Positions 51,773 through 60,784 of a DNA stretch of 64,000 nt are shown here, in pieces (the first letter of the stretch is position 1; the number at the start of each line of letters is the position of its first letter). Position numbers and translations under genes: made by a program. Source of the DNA: JAAYUD01 sp041907665 (GTDB lineage Bacteria > Bacteroidota > Bacteroidia > Bacteroidales > Bacteroidaceae); NCBI GenBank assembly GCA_041907665.1, contig JAYRGW010000005.1:1-64000 (forward strand), in the 5' to 3' direction. The notes under the pieces are model-generated. The model was not told the origin of the DNA. It did no database searches and was given only the letters and a program-made list of their open reading frames with translations.

Positions 51773-53312
51773 ACATCCTCAAATAGAGATAATGGACACA
51801 ACACTCCGAGATGGTGAACAAACCAGCGGAGTGTCGTTTGTACCACACGAGAAGCTAATGATAGCACGCCAGTTGCTCGAGCGAGTCAATGTAGATCGTA
51901 TAGAAATAGGTTCGGCAAGAGTCTCGGCCGGCGAAATGGATGCTGCGACGATGATTTGCAAATGGGCAGCCAAACACAATGTGCTGAATAAAGTAGAAAT
52001 ACTTGGTTTCGTTGATGGACATAGTTCCATCGATTGGATAAACAGTGCAGGGTGCAAAATCATTAATCTATTGTGCAAAGGTTCGCTTAAGCACTGTACT
52101 TACCAATTGCACAAAACATTGGAAGAGCACATTGCAGATGTCAAAGCTTCGGTAGATTATGCCGTGTCGCTTGGCATGTCGGTAAACCTATATCTCGAAG
52201 ACTGGAGTAGCGGGATGCGCGACTCACCGGATTATGTATACGAGCTGATGGACGCTTTAGTTGAAACACCGATCAAACGCTTTATGCTCCCCGATACGCT
52301 TGGTATTCTCAATCCTCTACAAGTGATAGAATATATGAGGAAAATGGTAAAGCGCTACCCCAAGATTCATTTCGACTTTCATGCACACAACGATTACGAT
52401 TTGGCAGTCAGCAATGTACTCGCAGCAGTACTGAGTGGATGTAAAGGACTGCACACAACGATCAACGGGCTAGGCGAACGTGCAGGAAATGCACCTCTGG
52501 CGAGTGTTCAAGCCATTTTGAAAGACCATTTCCAAGCTCTGACACATATTAATGAAGAAGAGTTGAAAGACATAAGCAATATGGTAGCGTCTTATTCGGG
52601 TATAGCTATTTCGCAGAATCAACCGATCGTCGGAGAAAATGTTTTTACCCAAGTTGCCGGTGTACATGCCGATGGCGACAATAAAAACAATCTCTACTGT
52701 AACAACCTGCTCCCCGAACGTTTCGGACGTAAGAGAGAATACGCCTTAGGCAAAACATCGGGGAAAGCGAATATTCGCAGAAACTTGGAGTATCTGGGAT
52801 TCGACCTCGACGAAGCATCTATGAAGAAAGTTACGAAGCGTATTACGGAACTTGGAGATAAGAAAGAAATTGTGACGAAAGAAGATCTACCTTATATCGT
52901 TTCGGATGTGTTGAAACACGACGAGATTAGCAATAAGGTAAAACTGAAAAGCTATTTCGTCACTTTGACAAAGGGATTACGCCCGGTGGCTACATTGAGT
53001 ATTGAGATAGAGGGTAAGACATACGAGGCTAATTCTGCCGGAGACGGTCAATATGATGCTTTTGTGAGAGCGTTGCGCAAAATATACAAAGAAAACTTGG
53101 GGCGCAAATTCCCCATGCTGACCAATTACGCGGTAACTATCCCTCCCGGTGGGCGTACAGATGCTTTTGTACAAACCATCATTATGTGGAGTTTTGAAGG
53201 TAAAATATTCCGCACTAGAGGATTGGATGCCGACCAAACGGAAGCGGCCATCAAAGCGACAGTCAAAATGCTCAATATTATAGAACCCACTTATGAACAA
53301 CAAAAAGAATAA
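51759..53312 (+). CDS. cimA: Citramalate synthase (CimA type) or IPMS paralogue
   Basis: A 517-residue relative of LeuA that differs in telling places from it: the DTTLRDGEQTSGVSF start, NLYLEDWSSGMRDSPDYV in place of the FYAEDAGRT segment of the LeuA in this operon, and the HADGDNKNNLYCNNLLPERFGRKR stretch. From memory this pattern matches the CimA of Leptospira, which makes citramalate from pyruvate and acetyl-CoA for isoleucine synthesis. The C-terminal regulatory domain is intact. It overlaps leuD by 14 bp. Its presence would let LeuCD and LeuB serve isoleucine as well as leucine. Confidence 0.8.
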   Translation: MYKHKHPQIEIMDTTLRDGEQTSGVSFVPHEKLMIARQLLERVNVDRIEIGSARVSAGEMDAATMICKWAAKHNVLNKVEILGFVDGHSSIDWINSAGCKIINLLCKGSLKHCTYQLHKTLEEHIADVKASVDYAVSLGMSVNLYLEDWSSGMRDSPDYVYELMDALVETPIKRFMLPDTLGILNPLQVIEYMRKMVKRYPKIHFDFHAHNDYDLAVSNVLAAVLSGCKGLHTTINGLGERAGNAPLASVQAILKDHFQALTHINEEELKDISNMVASYSGIAISQNQPIVGENVFTQVAGVHADGDNKNNLYCNNLLPERFGRKREYALGKTSGKANIRRNLEYLGFDLDEASMKKVTKRITELGDKKEIVTKEDLPYIVSDVLKHDEISNKVKLKSYFVTLTKGLRPVATLSIEIEGKTYEANSAGDGQYDAFVRALRKIYKENLGRKFPMLTNYAVTIPPGGRTDAFVQTIIMWSFEGKIFRTRGLDADQTEAAIKATVKMLNIIEPTYEQQKE

Positions 53313-53327
53313 GACAATAAAACAGCT

Positions 53328-54044
53328 ATGATGGATAACGTTACTGAATTTGATGCGGCAAAAAGCAATGTAGAAATAAAAAAACAGTTCGATCGCGTAT
53401 CAAGACAATATGATGCACAGCGTCATACTTTAGTACCCTGTTTTGACGACTTCTATGCCGTTGCCGTTGAGAATTTAAATTTTCCCACTACATCATCTCC
53501 GCGAATCTTAGACCTAGGAGCAGGTACGGGGTTGCTTTCTCAGAAGATTCTGGAACTCTATCCCAAAGCTCAGCTTACATTGGTCGACTTGTCTGAAAAG
53601 ATGCTCGATATTGCTCGTTTAAGATTTGAGGGTCTTCCCAATGTAACCATCAAGCAAGCCGATTTCACAACCTTCGAGATGGAAATAAACAGTTACGATG
53701 CCATCGTTTCTTCATTAGCCATTCATCATTTGACAGATGACAATAAACGGTTGCTTTATAACAGAATACATCCAGCGCTGAAACCCGATGGATTGTTTGT
53801 AAACGCCGAACAGATATTGGCAGACAACGATTTCATGCAAGACCTCTATCACAAACAATGGTGCAACAAGATAGAGCATTCCACCCTCAGCCGTCAAGAA
53901 ATAAATGCATCATACGAACGTATCAAATTGGACAAAAGAGCAACAATCTCTGCCCAATTGAATTGGCTCAAAGATGCAGGCTTCAGCCAAACAGATTGTT
54001 TATACAAATATTACTATTTTGCAGTCCTTTGGGCTATGAAATAA
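53328..54044 (+). CDS. SAM-dependent methyltransferase in the leu operon
   Basis: A 238-residue class I methyltransferase with the SAM-binding LDLGAGTGLLSQKILE (motif I), LVDLSEKMLDIAR (acidic loop) and YDAIVSSLAIHHL (motif IV region). Substrate unknown. It lies 15 nt after cimA and 32 nt before leuB in one transcript, so co-regulation with branched-chain synthesis is likely. No domain other than the Rossmann fold is seen. Confidence 0.8.
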   Translation: MMDNVTEFDAAKSNVEIKKQFDRVSRQYDAQRHTLVPCFDDFYAVAVENLNFPTTSSPRILDLGAGTGLLSQKILELYPKAQLTLVDLSEKMLDIARLRFEGLPNVTIKQADFTTFEMEINSYDAIVSSLAIHHLTDDNKRLLYNRIHPALKPDGLFVNAEQILADNDFMQDLYHKQWCNKIEHSTLSRQEINASYERIKLDKRATISAQLNWLKDAGFSQTDCLYKYYYFAVLWAMK

Positions 54045-54076
54045 TTGATTAACCGAATAATAAAATAAGAACAAAG

Positions 54077-55138
54077 ATGAATTTTAAAATTGCAGTATTG
54101 CCAGGAGATGGCATTGGTCCCGAAATATCAACAGTCGGCGTAAACATCATGTCTGCCGTTTGTGACAAATTCGGGCACAAGGTAAATTACGAATATGCCA
54201 TCTGTGGAGCAGATGCTATAGACAAAGTAGGCAATCCCTTTCCCAATTCAACTTATCAGACTTGTAAAGATGCCGATGCAGTGTTATTCTCGGCTGTAGG
54301 CGATCCGAAGTTTGATAATGATCCGACAGCCAAGGTTCGTCCCGAACAAGGATTATTGGCCATGCGCAAACAACTAGGACTTTATGCCAATATTCGCCCC
54401 ATACAGACATTCAAATGTTTACTTCACAAATCGCCACTCCGCATGGAACTGGTAGAAGGTGCAGACTTCCTTTGTATACGAGAGCTGACAGGAGGCATGT
54501 ATTTCGGAGAAAAATATCAAGACAACGACAAAGCATACGATACCAACATGTATACTCGCCCCGAAATTGAGCGTATTTTGAAAGTAGGCTTTGAATATGC
54601 CATGAAACGCAATAAACATCTCACTGTTGTAGACAAGGCCAATGTACTTGCCAGTAGCCGCCTGTGGAGACAAATTGCACAAGAGATGGCACCCAAACAT
54701 CCGGAAGTGAACATGGACTATATGTATGTGGACAATGCTGCAATGCGTATGATTCAAGAGCCTAAATTCTTTGATGTAATAGTTACAGAGAACACCTTTG
54801 GAGATATACTTACCGACGAAGGATCTTGCATTAGCGGATCAATGGGCTTGCTTCCTTCGGCATCTATCGGCGAAAGCACTCCTGTCTTCGAGCCTATTCA
54901 CGGTTCGTGGCCACAAGCAAAAGGATTGAATATTGCCAATCCGCTGGCACAAATACTTTCTGTTGCAATGCTATTCGAGTATTTTGACCTGAAAGAAGAG
55001 GGTACATTAATTCGCAAAGCGGTAAACGCATCTCTGGATGAAAACGTACGTACTCCAGAAATTCAGATCGAAGGTGGAGCAAAATACGGGACTAAAGAAG
55101 TAGGTGAATGGATTGTTGACTATATCAACAGACAATAA
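54077..55138 (+). CDS. leuB: 3-isopropylmalate dehydrogenase
   Basis: A 353-residue dehydrogenase that oxidises and decarboxylates 3-isopropylmalate (and methylmalate in the citramalate route) with NAD. LPGDGIGPEIS near the N-terminus, RELTGGMYFGEK (substrate site) and DILTDEGSCISGSMGLLPSAS are typical. It is the last gene of the operon; no strong intrinsic terminator follows, and the 73-bp double palindrome at 55213 lies 75 nt on. Confidence 0.94.
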   Translation: MNFKIAVLPGDGIGPEISTVGVNIMSAVCDKFGHKVNYEYAICGADAIDKVGNPFPNSTYQTCKDADAVLFSAVGDPKFDNDPTAKVRPEQGLLAMRKQLGLYANIRPIQTFKCLLHKSPLRMELVEGADFLCIRELTGGMYFGEKYQDNDKAYDTNMYTRPEIERILKVGFEYAMKRNKHLTVVDKANVLASSRLWRQIAQEMAPKHPEVNMDYMYVDNAAMRMIQEPKFFDVIVTENTFGDILTDEGSCISGSMGLLPSASIGESTPVFEPIHGSWPQAKGLNIANPLAQILSVAMLFEYFDLKEEGTLIRKAVNASLDENVRTPEIQIEGGAKYGTKEVGEWIVDYINRQ

Positions 55139-55212
55139 AAGGCCTTTTACCGACAAGAAGCTTGTATAATCATCAACTCTTCTTGACGTTGTAATAATTG
55201 CGTATTGATCAT

Positions 55213-55285
55213 TCTTGCGACTCACGCCCGTGAGTCGGAAAAAACATAAGGACGAAACTTGCGACTCACGGGCGTGAGTCGCAAG
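55213..55285 (+). repeat. 73-bp double palindrome, copy 2
   Basis: Near-identical to 32885-32957 (one difference). The right palindrome extends to a perfect 18-bp stem here (55253-55270 and 55273-55290). Located between the convergent leuB and transaldolase-like genes. Confidence 0.9.
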
Positions 55286-55359
55286 TTTCGTATGTACATC
55301 ACAGGGACAAGTTACTGAAGTCGTCGAATAAGAATAAGCATCTATCAACAACGTTTCGG

Positions 55360-56016
55360 CTACTTGTTCACTCGTTTATAATCCTCCAGAAACTTTTGCA
55401 AACCGCTATCAGTTAATGGATGATTCAACAATCCTTTGATGGCGGATAGAGGACAAGTTGCGACATCGGCTCCGACTTCGATGCACTGAATAATGTGATG
55501 GGTATGGCGAATTGAAGCAGCCAGCACCTGCGTCTTATAATCATAAGTACGATACATCTTCACGATATCTGCAACGAGGGCCATTCCATCTTCACTGATA
55601 TCATCGAGACGACCAACAAAAGGCGACACATAAGTAGCACCCGCCTTAGCAGCAAGAAGCGCTTGACCTAATGAAAACACAAGCGTACAATTAGTACGGA
55701 TCTTCATCTCGGTAAATTTTGTGATTGCTTTGATACCATCGAGTATACAAGGCACTTTCACAACAATGTGAGGTGAAAGTGAAGCAAGCTTTTGTCCCTC
55801 GCGAATCATACCTTCATAATCGGTGGAAATAACTTCGGCACTGACATCTCCTTTTACAATATTGCAAATCTCCACATAATGTGCATATTGATTCGCAACA
55901 CCCGAAATACCTTCTTTTGCCATTAATGACGGGTTGGTAGTAACCCCATCGAGAATGCCCATTGCTGCGGCTTCTCTGATCTGATCCAAATTAGCAGTAT
56001 CCAAAAAGAACTTCAT
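55360..56016 (-). CDS. Fructose-6-phosphate aldolase/transaldolase-like protein
   Basis: A 218-residue small transaldolase (TalC/FSA type). Starts MKFFLDTANLDQIREA; Schiff-base lysine in HIVVKVPC; VSPFVGRLDDISEDGM. Such enzymes either cleave fructose 6-phosphate or transfer dihydroxyacetone. Sequence alone does not separate the two. Last before the repeat at 55213; hisS lies 88 nt upstream with its own terminator in between. Confidence 0.88.
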   Translation of the reverse strand: MKFFLDTANLDQIREAAAMGILDGVTTNPSLMAKEGISGVANQYAHYVEICNIVKGDVSAEVISTDYEGMIREGQKLASLSPHIVVKVPCILDGIKAITKFTEMKIRTNCTLVFSLGQALLAAKAGATYVSPFVGRLDDISEDGMALVADIVKMYRTYDYKTQVLAASIRHTHHIIQCIEVGADVATCPLSAIKGLLNHPLTDSGLQKFLEDYKRVNK

Positions 56017-56057
56017 GATATAAGATTTTTATAGGTTAAAAGAGAAATATATAAAAA

Positions 56058-56088
56058 GTCGGGAGTTTGAAAACACAAAACTCCCGAC
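56058..56088 (-). terminator. hisS terminator
   Basis: GTCGGGAGTTT (56058-56068) and AAACTCCCGAC (56078-56088), 11 bp, 9-nt loop, then TTTTTATAT on the minus strand. Confidence 0.85.
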
Positions 56089-56103
56089 TCTATACAGTTT
56101 TAA

Positions 56104-57465
56104 TTATTGAATGGCTGCTACGAGTTCATCGGCAGTCAATAGTTGCTGCTCACCCGTTACCATATTTTTCAACGTGAGTTTGTGTTCATTCATTTCATTC
56201 TCGCCAATGATTGCTACAAATGGAATATTCTTCGAGTTGGCATAACCCATTTGTTTCTTCATCTTCACCGAGTCAGGATAAATTTCTGCTGCAATACCGG
56301 CTTGCCTTACTTTTAATAACAGAGGCAATGAATAAGCAGCTTCTTTCTCTCCAAAGTTTGTAAACAACAATCGAGTGCGGCATACCGCTTCTTCGGGATA
56401 TAGATTGAGCTGATTGAGTACATCAAATATACGATCGGCACCAAACGAAATGCCGACACCCGATACACCAGGCATACCAAATACACCCGTCAGATTGTCG
56501 TAACGTCCACCACCGGTAATACTTCCAATCTCTACATCAAGAGCTTTCACTTCGAAAATAGCTCCGGTATAATAATTCAATCCTCTAGCCAGTGTCAAAT
56601 CAAACTCAACCAGGTTAGTCAGATTCATCTGGGCAAGAGTATGGAAAATGAACTTGCATTCTTCAATACCTTTCATTCCAGTTTCGCTGGCTGCAAGAAT
56701 ATTTTCCAGAGTGTTCATCTTCTCGTCGTTGGTTCCCGACAATTTAATGATCGGCTGCAATTTTTCAATTGCTTCCTTACTAATGCCTTTCTCTGCCAAC
56801 TCGGCATTCACATTATCCAAGCCTATTTTATCGAGTTTATCGATAGCGACAGTAATATCTACAATCTTATCGGCTTCATTTATCACCTCGGCAATACCCG
56901 AAAGTATCTTGCGATTGTTTATCTTAATATTGACGCGCACTCCGAAACGAGTGAATACGGTGTCAATGATTTGCATCAGTTCTACTTCATTGAGCAACGA
57001 ATCACTACCTACGACATCGGCATCGCACTGATAAAACTCACGATAGCGTCCTTTTTGTGGACGATCGGCACGCCATACCGGCTGTATCTGATAGCGTTTG
57101 AAAGGGAATGTTATCTCATCACGGTGCATCACCACATATCGAGCGAAAGGAACTGTCAAGTCGTAACGTAATCCTTTTTCGCACAAGCGTGATGCCATCT
57201 TCAATGAATCACGAGAGAGCAAATCCTCATCACTGATTTTAGAAAAGTAATCACCCGAATTTAATATTTTAAACAGAAGTTTATCGCCTTCTTCGCCGTA
57301 CTTGCCCATCAGGGTAGAAAGCATTTCCATGGACGGTGTTTCTATTTGTTCAAAACCGTACAAACGGTAAACGTCACAAATAGTATTAAAAATATAATTC
57401 CGTTTCGCCATTTCAACAGGCGAAAAATCGCGCGTTCCTTTTGGAATACTTGGTTTTACTGTCAT
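56104..57465 (-). CDS. hisS: Histidyl-tRNA synthetase
   Basis: A 453-residue class II synthetase. Motif 2 region FKRYQIQPVWRADRPQKGRYREFYQCD, histidine-binding LARGLNYYTGAIFE and motif 3 GISFGADRIFDVL are present. The C-terminal anticodon-binding domain completes it. A TAATTTTG box (57492-57499) lies 26 nt upstream. Confidence 0.96.
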   Translation of the reverse strand: MTVKPSIPKGTRDFSPVEMAKRNYIFNTICDVYRLYGFEQIETPSMEMLSTLMGKYGEEGDKLLFKILNSGDYFSKISDEDLLSRDSLKMASRLCEKGLRYDLTVPFARYVVMHRDEITFPFKRYQIQPVWRADRPQKGRYREFYQCDADVVGSDSLLNEVELMQIIDTVFTRFGVRVNIKINNRKILSGIAEVINEADKIVDITVAIDKLDKIGLDNVNAELAEKGISKEAIEKLQPIIKLSGTNDEKMNTLENILAASETGMKGIEECKFIFHTLAQMNLTNLVEFDLTLARGLNYYTGAIFEVKALDVEIGSITGGGRYDNLTGVFGMPGVSGVGISFGADRIFDVLNQLNLYPEEAVCRTRLLFTNFGEKEAAYSLPLLLKVRQAGIAAEIYPDSVKMKKQMGYANSKNIPFVAIIGENEMNEHKLTLKNMVTGEQQLLTADELVAAIQ

Positions 57466-57491
57466 CGTACTTAGTCTATATTAATATGTTG

Positions 57492-57499
57492 CAAAATTA
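57492..57499 (-). promoter_or_regulatory. -7 box of hisS
   Basis: TAATTTTG on the minus strand, exact fit to TAnnTTTG, 26 nt before the hisS ATG. Confidence 0.5.
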
Positions 57500-57621
57500 A
57501 TAATATTTTCTCTGAGTAAAGTCTATTTAGTTGATATTTTAGAATAATATCCCCATTTATGAGGATTGTTTGGCTATTCTATTTATTGTTCCTTTGCACT
57601 CGGAAACAATTATTAAATACA

Positions 57622-59946
57622 ATGGACTTAAGAAGAAATTTTTTCTTACTTTTCGCCTTGACGGCGAATTTGGCTTGGAGTAGCCCTATTATCCCTCCTG
57701 CAGACAATCAACGAGATACTATGAAAGTGATAGACATTGAAGAAGTGACAGTATACGCATCTCCAAAAGAGAATCGTAAACTTCGCCAACAACCCCTCTC
57801 CGTATCGTTGTTCTCGAAGGACGATTTACAAAAGAATCGCATTCTCTCAATGAAAAACCTCACATCGCTTGTTCCTAACCTCTTTATCCCCGATTACGGT
57901 TCGAAGCTTACGTCTTCTATATACATTAGAGGCATTGGTTCGCGCATCAATTCGTCGGCTATCGGAGTTTATGTAGACAACATGCCTTGCTATGATAAGT
58001 CGGCTTTCGATTTCGATTATGCAGACATAGACCGTATTGACGTTCTTCGTGGGCCGCAAGGTACACTTTTCGGACGCAACTCGATGGGTGGACTTATTAA
58101 TATTCATACCAAATCTCCTTTCAACTATACAGGTACAGACCTATCCTTAAGCACTGCTACACACAATGCTTATAGAGCATCATTTACTCATTACCATCGC
58201 GTAAGCAATAAATTGGCCTTTGCAGCGGGAGGTTTCTATGACCATACAGGAGGTTTCTTTACCAATCAATATAATGGCAAACGAATAGACAGAGGCAATA
58301 GTGTAGGCGGGCGCATACATACAATCTATCTGCCTACCGACAAATGGACTATCGACCTGAACATGAATTACGAATATACAGATGAAGGAGGCTATCCATA
58401 CGGTGCGTACAACAAATCGACAGGTGTGTACAGTACGCCTGATTATAACTTCAAAAGCGAATACTACCGCAATTTATTGAATATCGGGATAACCTCTACT
58501 TATACAGCCAAACACTTTGTATTAACTGAAGTAACAAGCTATCAGCATCTCAGAGACAGGATGGCAATGGACCAAGATTTCACTGAGAAAGACTTGTACA
58601 CCATGTTTCAACATCAGAAGCAGAATACACTGAGCGAAGAAATCACATTAAAGAGCCGCGAAAATACAAGATGGCAGTGGACCACCGGTGTGTCAGGTTT
58701 CTATCAATGGCTTACCAACAATACCCCTCTTTATTTCGGCAGCGATTTCATCTCGATGCTTCAACAGCAAATGAATGCGGCAATGACTGCAGCTCATTCT
58801 CCGGTGACAGTAACATTGACAGATAAGGGCATGAATGTTCCGGGGCTATTCAAAATGCCAACTTATGGAATAGCACTGTTCCATCAATCTACTATTAATC
58901 GCTTACTCGGACTTGAAGGCCTTTCGGCAACTCGAGGTCTGCGTCTCGATTATGAAAAGGCAAAGATAAACTATGATACTCAAGCGATAATGAATTACAA
59001 TATGTCGATGGGTGGAACAGTATTGAAAACAGGAAATTACAATGCCGAATATCTAGGCAACCAAAGTAGGGATTACACCCAGCTATTATCGAAATTTGCC
59101 CTTAAATACGACTTCGATCAGGCAAACAACATATATGCTCAAGTAAGTCGTGGCTATCGTAGCGGCGGATACAATATCCAAATGCTTTCGGACTACTTGG
59201 AAAATGGATTAGAAGCCAACGCTGGTAAATTAGAGAATGACGCAACAATAAATCAAGCCATGCGCTATAAGCCCGAATACTCTTGGAACTATGAGGCAGG
59301 CAGCCATCTTACCCTATTTAATGGGGTATTAATGGCCGACATGAGCGCCTTCTATATGAGAACTCATAACCAACAAATAGCCAAATTTGCAGATAGCGGA
59401 TTAGGACGTTATACGGCCAATGCAGGTAAAAGTCGTAGTTGTGGCGTAGAGTTAACTCTTCGGGCCAACATCACGGACAATTGGAGTGTAGATGCCAACT
59501 ATGGATATACACATGCGACATTCAAAGAATATCTGACTAACAAAAAAGTATACGACAACACAGGAAAGGCTTCACTCGTACCAGTAGACTACAGTGGTAA
59601 ATATGTTCCTTTCGCGCCACGACAGACCTATAACATCGGAACTCAATACGTATGGCACATGTCGGAACGTTTCTTGGTAAAGGACATCACATTGCATGCA
59701 GATTACAGCGGCATCGGCCGAACTTATTGGACTGAAGCCAACGATGTATACCAACGAGCTTATGGTTTGTTCAATGCCCGTCTAAGCGCTCAAATAGGTA
59801 AACTCTTGCAGGTAGATCTTTGGGGACGCAATCTATTGAATAAAGATTATGCTACATTCTACTTTGATGGCAGTAGTGCCAATGCAGGGTTCATGCAAAA
59901 AGGACGTCCTACACAAGGAGGCATAGACTTAAGATTTAAATTTTAG
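57622..59946 (+). CDS. TonB-dependent outer-membrane receptor
   Basis: A 774-residue receptor. Start 57622 (MDLRRNFFLLFALTANLAWS) gives a proper signal peptide; an upstream start at 57559 would put a second hydrophobic stretch ahead. A TonB-box-like segment (KVIDIEEVTVYAS) precedes the plug domain (~60-170; YIRGIGSRINSSAIGVYVDNMP, RIDVLRGPQGTLFGRNSMGG) and a beta-barrel ending RPTQGGIDLRFKF. No SusD partner or CarboxypepD-like N-domain, so it is not a classic glycan-uptake pair; ligand is likely a siderophore, vitamin or other small molecule. Confidence 0.85.
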   Translation: MDLRRNFFLLFALTANLAWSSPIIPPADNQRDTMKVIDIEEVTVYASPKENRKLRQQPLSVSLFSKDDLQKNRILSMKNLTSLVPNLFIPDYGSKLTSSIYIRGIGSRINSSAIGVYVDNMPCYDKSAFDFDYADIDRIDVLRGPQGTLFGRNSMGGLINIHTKSPFNYTGTDLSLSTATHNAYRASFTHYHRVSNKLAFAAGGFYDHTGGFFTNQYNGKRIDRGNSVGGRIHTIYLPTDKWTIDLNMNYEYTDEGGYPYGAYNKSTGVYSTPDYNFKSEYYRNLLNIGITSTYTAKHFVLTEVTSYQHLRDRMAMDQDFTEKDLYTMFQHQKQNTLSEEITLKSRENTRWQWTTGVSGFYQWLTNNTPLYFGSDFISMLQQQMNAAMTAAHSPVTVTLTDKGMNVPGLFKMPTYGIALFHQSTINRLLGLEGLSATRGLRLDYEKAKINYDTQAIMNYNMSMGGTVLKTGNYNAEYLGNQSRDYTQLLSKFALKYDFDQANNIYAQVSRGYRSGGYNIQMLSDYLENGLEANAGKLENDATINQAMRYKPEYSWNYEAGSHLTLFNGVLMADMSAFYMRTHNQQIAKFADSGLGRYTANAGKSRSCGVELTLRANITDNWSVDANYGYTHATFKEYLTNKKVYDNTGKASLVPVDYSGKYVPFAPRQTYNIGTQYVWHMSERFLVKDITLHADYSGIGRTYWTEANDVYQRAYGLFNARLSAQIGKLLQVDLWGRNLLNKDYATFYFDGSSANAGFMQKGRPTQGGIDLRFKF

Positions 59947-59976
59947 CCAACCACTATAAATATAAATGATTCAACC

Positions 59977-60010
59977 AATCCCCACTGTTCAAATATGAGC
60001 AGTGGGGATT
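59977..60010 (+). terminator. Terminator of the TonB receptor gene
   Basis: AATCCCCACTGTTC (59977-59990) and GAGCAGTGGGGATT (59997-60010), 14 bp with one G-T pair, followed by TTACATTTCTTTC. Strong GC stem. Confidence 0.8.
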
Positions 60011-60057
60011 TTACATTTCTTTCTTCTTTATTCCTTTTAATTTACGTTTATTGCACG

Positions 60058-60065
60058 TACATTTG
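60058..60065 (+). promoter_or_regulatory. -7 box of the nitroreductase gene
   Basis: TACATTTG, exact fit to TAnnTTTG, 30 nt before the ATG at 60096. Confidence 0.5.
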
Positions 60066-60095
60066 TTGTACTAAGAATTAAAACAACAATGTAAC

Positions 60096-60746
60096 ATGAA
60101 ACACAAACTATTTTATGCATCAGTGCTGTCGATATTGATGGCAGGATTCTCAGCTTCGTTCAATACGATCAATGCTCAACAAACACAATTGCCCGTACCA
60201 CAAAAGGGTTCGGTCAAAACCTCTTTGATGAACGCATTGCAAAATCGTCATTCAGTACGTTCATACAAAAACAAAACGATTTCCGATCAGACACTTTCGA
60301 ATCTACTTTGGGCTGCCAATGGAGTAAATCGCAATGACGGACGTAGAACTGCACCTTCGGCTATAAATGCCCAAGACATAGAACTCTATATAGGCAAATT
60401 GGATGGGACTTATCACTATCTTGCTTCAGAGAATAAATTGGAAAAGGTCAACAACGAGAATTTTATTAATATTGTTGTCGGCAGAAATAAGTTCGCACTT
60501 GACGCACCGATAGTAATACTCCTAGTGAGCAACGGAGCTAACTTCCGTGGCCATAATCCAAGTTTATACGGGGCAATGGATGCGGGTTATGTATCTCAAA
60601 ATATTTGCCTTTATTGTGCTGCGGACGGTCTGGGGACTGTACCCTGTGCACCAAAAATGGATGCGGCTGCCATACAAAAATTCTTAGGAGTATCGACTGA
60701 TTACACTCCCATGATATATCACCCTATCGGATATACAGAGAAATAA
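60096..60746 (+). CDS. Exported nitroreductase-family protein
   Basis: A 216-residue nitroreductase-like protein with a signal peptide (residues 1-27, ending INAQ), so periplasmic. The FMN-binding motif NRHSVRSYKNKTISDQTLSN and LLWAANGVNRNDGRRTAPSA are present. Substrates of exported members are unknown; it may reduce quinones or nitro compounds, but this is not shown by the sequence. Monocistronic, between the TonB receptor and the U32 peptidase gene. Confidence 0.8.
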   Translation: MKHKLFYASVLSILMAGFSASFNTINAQQTQLPVPQKGSVKTSLMNALQNRHSVRSYKNKTISDQTLSNLLWAANGVNRNDGRRTAPSAINAQDIELYIGKLDGTYHYLASENKLEKVNNENFINIVVGRNKFALDAPIVILLVSNGANFRGHNPSLYGAMDAGYVSQNICLYCAADGLGTVPCAPKMDAAAIQKFLGVSTDYTPMIYHPIGYTEK

Positions 60747-60784
60747 AGGTGTAGAAAAACTTAAAATAATTCATAGAAGATCTT

